Source: Fragilariopsis cylindrus CCMP1102 (Eukaryota; Bacillariophyta; Bacillariophyceae; Bacillariales; Bacillariaceae). Taken from it: a stretch of 64,000 bases of DNA. Below are positions 60,233 through 64,000 of the stretch, piece after piece. The DNA is taken from the NCBI GenBank assembly GCA_900095095.1, contig FMBT01000291.1, positions 186,001 to 250,000 on the forward strand, given 5' to 3'. Position 1 is the stretch's first letter; every line of letters starts with the position of its first letter. The notes beneath the pieces are model-generated. The model was not told the origin of the DNA. It made no database searches and worked only from the letters and a program-made list of their open reading frames with translations. The position numbers were made by a program, and so were the translations under genes.

Positions 60233-61591
60233 AATAATATTGTGTTGTGTAGTAGTCGTGTCTGTAAATTATAATATACACTACTTGTAGACCGAAAAGC
60301 TCAAATATCGAACACCCCCAGCATCACACACGCAGAAAATGAACTGATCCTATCCTAACAGTTGTTTTGTTTTGTCGTACTGTGTAGTATCATATTATAG
60401 CTTCGATCGTCTTTGCTTATCCATTATTGTCATTCGACATGTACTGTACGTGTCTTTCTCTTTCGATGTCGTTTTAGAAAATAAAAATAAGCAGACTCTC
60501 AACTCCAAGTACTATTAATAGCTGTAAAGCAAATTGAATACATTGGTTGCATAAGACCTTTTTCCAACGACAGCCTGCCTGCCGACCATGGATTCCTATA
60601 GTATGAGCATAGGACGGCCAGATACCAATCAGATGTTCAAATCTTGTTTCACATCCTCTTCTCTCACTTTTCCTTTCTTCATCAACTTGAAACATCAAGA
60701 TGACGAAGAACGTAGTTTGTAGTAGTAGATAAGCTTTGAGTCTCTTCGAGGTTCCCGACTACAACGACACTACAGAGGAAAAGATTAGCATCGGAGAATG
60801 AGGCCGACAAGGCAACTTGCGTATACCTACGACACATTCCCTACAGCTAAGTCTGTTCACAATCGAAATCCACAAATGTATTCCGATATACGCACACAGA
60901 CCTAAGGAAAGAATAGAAAAATAAGAAAAAATATAAAGGAAAGGAATATAAGGATTATCGTATCTAACCACCGAAAGGAGGCAGATCGTTCTACGTGCAA
61001 CACCATGGTCACAGCCATAGGATGCCGTTCTTACACAAAAAGGCGTAAAACACCTAAAGGAAAAGAAGGAGAGGTGCAAGATCGCACCTCAACCGAGGAG
61101 AGGTGCAAGGTGCAACAGCGCACCTCACGGCCTAGGAGCGCAAGCCAGTGCCGCAAGATATTGGGGAAGAGGAGCGCTGGCGCTTACAGTACTTTCGTTC
61201 TTCTAGCTAAATACACACGGAAGCTGGTACTATCACTCGTAAGCAAAATACGTACGACACACGGAAGCTGGTACTATCACTCGTAAGCAAAATACGTACG
61301 ACCGAAATACTCCGGTTTTAAACGGTGCAATATTTCGTGTCACAACGAAAAATGGATACCTAACGAAAACCCAAGGAGAGGTGCAAACGAAAACTCCTAC
61401 AATCTCCACAAAAAAACGGATAGGAATTGCAGTTCGAACACGAGAAATCGAACAGTGCATTGAACAAAACAAAAAAAGTAAGGGTACGAAAAACAAACGC
61501 ACACCTATCATAAAACTCATATCGAAACAAGCAAAAGCCTTTGTTTCATCGAACCACGTACAAAAAGTTTTAATTCATCATTACAGCAATC
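60233..61591. other. Intergenic region with hairpins and a 44-bp tandem repeat
   Basis: About 1.4 kb upstream of the terminal open frame. It holds inverted repeats GAGGTGC/GCACCTC (61071-61090 and 61100-61126), another GAGGTGC at 61378, and a 44-base unit repeated twice in tandem (61213-61256 and 61257-61300). From about 61060 on the base composition shifts toward that of the terminal frame, so the element, if it is one, may begin here. I found no LTR border. Confidence 0.55.
61213..61300. repeat. 44-bp tandem repeat, two copies
   Basis: The unit begins ACACACGGAAGCTGGTACTA and occurs twice back to back with no difference that I can see. Confidence 0.9.
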
Positions 61592-64000
61592 ATGTCTTTG
61601 CAACAAGCATTTACCCACCTCTCAGCGGGGGAACGCGAGAGGATGCTGATGGAAATTCATCCAAAAGCATCGGGAGCAATGGTTGCTCAATCAGCAAGAG
61701 ATTCCATCACCCATGAGTGGTGCGGATTTACGAATCCTGACCAGCGACAAGCCGCAACTGCGGGAGGAGAGATCGCAGGGTTTGTGTTCGTGGAAGACAC
61801 TGAAACTTTGTCCATGGTCTCATGTGTTACGACCGTGCCAACAGTCAACAAGGCAATCGAGTATTACGGTGGCCAACGGGGCGACGACATTTCTCAAGCA
61901 GAAACAGGCTATTTCGGAAGAAAAGACATCTGTGGAAGCGTCCTGGTACCGATGCTGAAGTCTGAGGCAACAGAGCTCAAGTTCCTCTACGACGAGCACG
62001 ACTTGAGTACGGAATACTCCGGTACAAGATCAACATCCATGATGTTCAAGTGGCCAAACGACAAAGGACTCGACGACTACTTCGAGGTTATCGAAGCAGG
62101 CGACATAGTGGTGCTCGCTTCTATGCCGGCAGTAATGCCATATGCATTCGGAGCAAAACCAGTGGAAGGAAAGATTGAAGATAGCGCAACTACCTGCGCT
62201 GAAATGGACAACAGTATGGGTGAGGGACTGAACTTGAAAGCAGTCTACAACGCAATCCTATTGCTGAAGGAGAACGGTGGTCATTCCTTCCACGTCACCG
62301 CAGACGGTGATGATAAAGGAGGAGTGAACTTCACGCTTATCAACAGCGACTTCATCACGAGGATAGGAGGAAGATCGGCATTAAAGGACACCATCTTTGG
62401 AAAGATTGACTACCTAGACCGTCGCTCGAGAGACGGGAAGAAGGTCAATTTAGGAGTAACTAAGTGGCAAGATGCATTTGCCATTAAGTGGATCGACGAA
62501 AACCCTGAAGAAGCTAAAGCGTACGTGAAGATCAAACCGGTCGGCGGATCTGGGAAGGAAGCGACCACAAGAACAAAAAGGACATCATTCCGGTCGTCGG
62601 ACTCTGAGGAGGAAGACTTAGCCAAAGAGACGCCCAAGCGTATCAAGAAAGGTATCTCAAAACCTAGGGCAATCGGCAAGATGGGCCTAGAACTGCTACT
62701 TAGCAGCCATGACGATGATGAAACTCTCGTTCCAGGACAGGTCAACGATCTTTTGGAAGGAGGTTTTCAAGCAAAGGAGGATCTAACGAACCAGATGTAC
62801 GAAGGTCACCGAGAGGCAAAGATCTTAATCCTTACGGACTACGATCAGAGCGCATATAGGAACTTAGTGCTACCACCCATGACAAAGGTGTTCATGGGAG
62901 CATTGCTGAGCGGTCATTGGTCAACGGTCGACCCTTACGCCGACAAGAAAGGATCTCTATCGCTAGGTGCATACTTCCCGCTGGAAGATCAGGCTAGGAA
63001 GACCATCGAGGATAACATCGACGAAGCGCAGGCTGACATCGACGTGGAGCAAGCAACCCACAATCGTACGAAGATTCAAACCACTCTTCACAAATCATGG
63101 GCTTTCAAGAACATGTGGCAGCTAGTTACGGCGCTGAAAGGCTTCAATGCGGAGCTTCTCATCGCATCGAAAAAGTGCAAGATACGGAAGGATACAGCCT
63201 TGGACAGCACAACCAAACCTTTATTGTGTCTATATAACGAGGTTATCATCAGCACAATGGAAAGCAAAAAAGGGATTGATTGGTACAAAGGTTTCAAATC
63301 GGACCACAGTCACCTCGCAGTATCTATAGCACACAAGATCGGTGCCTGCCTCGCTAAAATATGCAACGGAGCATTCGACTACAGCACCAATTTAGCAGCT
63401 CAGAATGGTACGATGCCCGCAGAGGACTCGGAATTCATGAGAGGATTGGCGAACTATTCGCAATTCCATACCATGTTCCAGGAACTAGTACAAGGAGGTG
63501 ACGTGGGTGCATTTGGACATGCAACCACGCTCTACAAGATAGCTTTCCCCACACCACCACCAAGTAATGGAGGGGGAGGAGGCCGAAACCAAGGAGGAGG
63601 CAGCGGCAGAAACGGCAATGTCCAACAGCAACAAGCTGGTGGTCGGGGAAGAGGAGGAAGAGGAGGTGGTGGAGGCGGTAGAGGCCAAGGAGAGGCCACC
63701 ACTAACCTTCATAACAATCCATCGGGCCTTACAGCACCAAAGCTCTTTGTCAGGAGCAACACGGGAGGGGAACTCAGTTTCAGGGATATCAGATTCCCAT
63801 CCGTCAGATGCAACGGAAATGTGGGCTTCCTCTGCAGAGCAGCTCACATAGTAGGCATGAACTGCACCAGGCCACAGTGCAGATTCTTGCACCTTCCTGT
63901 AAATGGTTTAGAAGCACTGGACACGATAGGAAGGGAGAGGGTAAACCTCTGCATACGCAACTCGACCGCACTCGACCATGTCAGAGGGCAGCAAGCTCCT
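61592..64000 (+). CDS. Long GC-richer open frame, GAG-like, running off the window
   Basis: From the ATG at 61592 (MSLQQAFTHLSAGERERMLM) the frame stays open to the window end, over 800 codons. No family is recognised with certainty. It has an acidic/basic central linker (SDSEEEDLAKETPKR), a helical part, a Gly/Arg-rich segment (63565-63690, RGRGGRGGGGGGRGQG) and a C-terminal Cys/His cluster (Cys in CNGNVGFLC, then CTRPQCRFLH). A capsid-like helical part followed by an RGG stretch and a Cys/His cluster is what one expects of a retroelement GAG, and the codon use (AAC, ATC, GAC, ACC) differs from the host genes here. I treat it as the 5' part of a probable retroelement that looks whole as far as it can be seen. 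A host RNA-binding gene is the alternative. Confidence 0.6.
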   Translation, partial: MSLQQAFTHLSAGERERMLMEIHPKASGAMVAQSARDSITHEWCGFTNPDQRQAATAGGEIAGFVFVEDTETLSMVSCVTTVPTVNKAIEYYGGQRGDDISQAETGYFGRKDICGSVLVPMLKSEATELKFLYDEHDLSTEYSGTRSTSMMFKWPNDKGLDDYFEVIEAGDIVVLASMPAVMPYAFGAKPVEGKIEDSATTCAEMDNSMGEGLNLKAVYNAILLLKENGGHSFHVTADGDDKGGVNFTLINSDFITRIGGRSALKDTIFGKIDYLDRRSRDGKKVNLGVTKWQDAFAIKWIDENPEEAKAYVKIKPVGGSGKEATTRTKRTSFRSSDSEEEDLAKETPKRIKKGISKPRAIGKMGLELLLSSHDDDETLVPGQVNDLLEGGFQAKEDLTNQMYEGHREAKILILTDYDQSAYRNLVLPPMTKVFMGALLSGHWSTVDPYADKKGSLSLGAYFPLEDQARKTIEDNIDEAQADIDVEQATHNRTKIQTTLHKSWAFKNMWQLVTALKGFNAELLIASKKCKIRKDTALDSTTKPLLCLYNEVIISTMESKKGIDWYKGFKSDHSHLAVSIAHKIGACLAKICNGAFDYSTNLAAQNGTMPAEDSEFMRGLANYSQFHTMFQELVQGGDVGAFGHATTLYKIAFPTPPPSNGGGGGRNQGGGSGRNGNVQQQQAGGRGRGGRGGGGGGRGQGEATTNLHNNPSGLTAPKLFVRSNTGGELSFRDIRFPSVRCNGNVGFLCRAAHIVGMNCTRPQCRFLHLPVNGLEALDTIGRERVNLCIRNSTALDHVRGQQAP

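Overview
The window is nuclear DNA of a photosynthetic stramenopile, most likely a diatom. Four things point that way: gene density and short GT-AG introns (about 60-340 bases), a fresh Ty1/copia element of the kind common in diatoms, an N-terminal signal peptide running into a plastid-type Phe motif on a methyltransferase, and a pair of small proteins with a GDNP...PISLDW block that I associate with diatoms (memory, not a search). The genome looks AT-rich with many microsatellites. I found no tRNA, rRNA or CRISPR.

Layout. 1-2567 is the 3' part of a Sec24 COPII gene (+). It converges on a Gfo/Idh/MocA oxidoreductase (2714-4321, -). Then come an FSH1-like serine hydrolase (4893-5861, +), a membrane-anchored M16C (PreP-type) protein that has lost its zinc ligands (6265-10065, -), an unknown possibly calycin-like protein (10646-11488, +), RPS29/uS14 (12372-12560, -), VPS45 (13530-15311, +), an unknown C2H2 protein (15514-16758, -), a TMEM43 homologue (18002-19796, +), a G-protein alpha subunit (21753-23270, +), V-ATPase subunit d (24278-25788, +), AP-1 gamma adaptin (26695-29835, +) and a plastid-type methyltransferase (30051-30959, -).

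A Ty1/copia element with identical LTRs and a 5-bp target duplication occupies 31154-38156, just upstream of the methyltransferase and in the same orientation. After it come a FAM136A-like protein (-), a RABL6-like protein (+), proteasome alpha-5 (-), a U1A/U2B''-type RRM protein (+), a frame-broken FAD oxidoreductase (-) and a glutathione peroxidase that appears to use selenocysteine (+). Next is a head-to-head pair of paralogues (49079-49834 - and 50889-51644 +) lying between inverted pentanucleotide repeats, then a 2-oxoglutarate/Fe(II) oxygenase (-), an ABCB half-transporter (-) and a copine (-). The last 2.4 kb is a GC-richer open frame that resembles a retroelement GAG and runs off the window.

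Function. Many genes are ordinary housekeeping: vesicle traffic (Sec24, VPS45, AP-1 gamma), organelle acidification, the proteasome, splicing and the ribosome. No operon-like system is evident. The most interesting points are the zinc-less M16C protein, the zinc-ligand-depleted RPS29, the UGA-containing membrane-anchored GPx, the inverted paralogue pair, and about 19 one-base frame breaks in six otherwise well-conserved genes, 16 of them between 45.5 and 56 kb.

Exon boundaries are my own hand calls from splice motifs and reading phase. No alignment or search was run.
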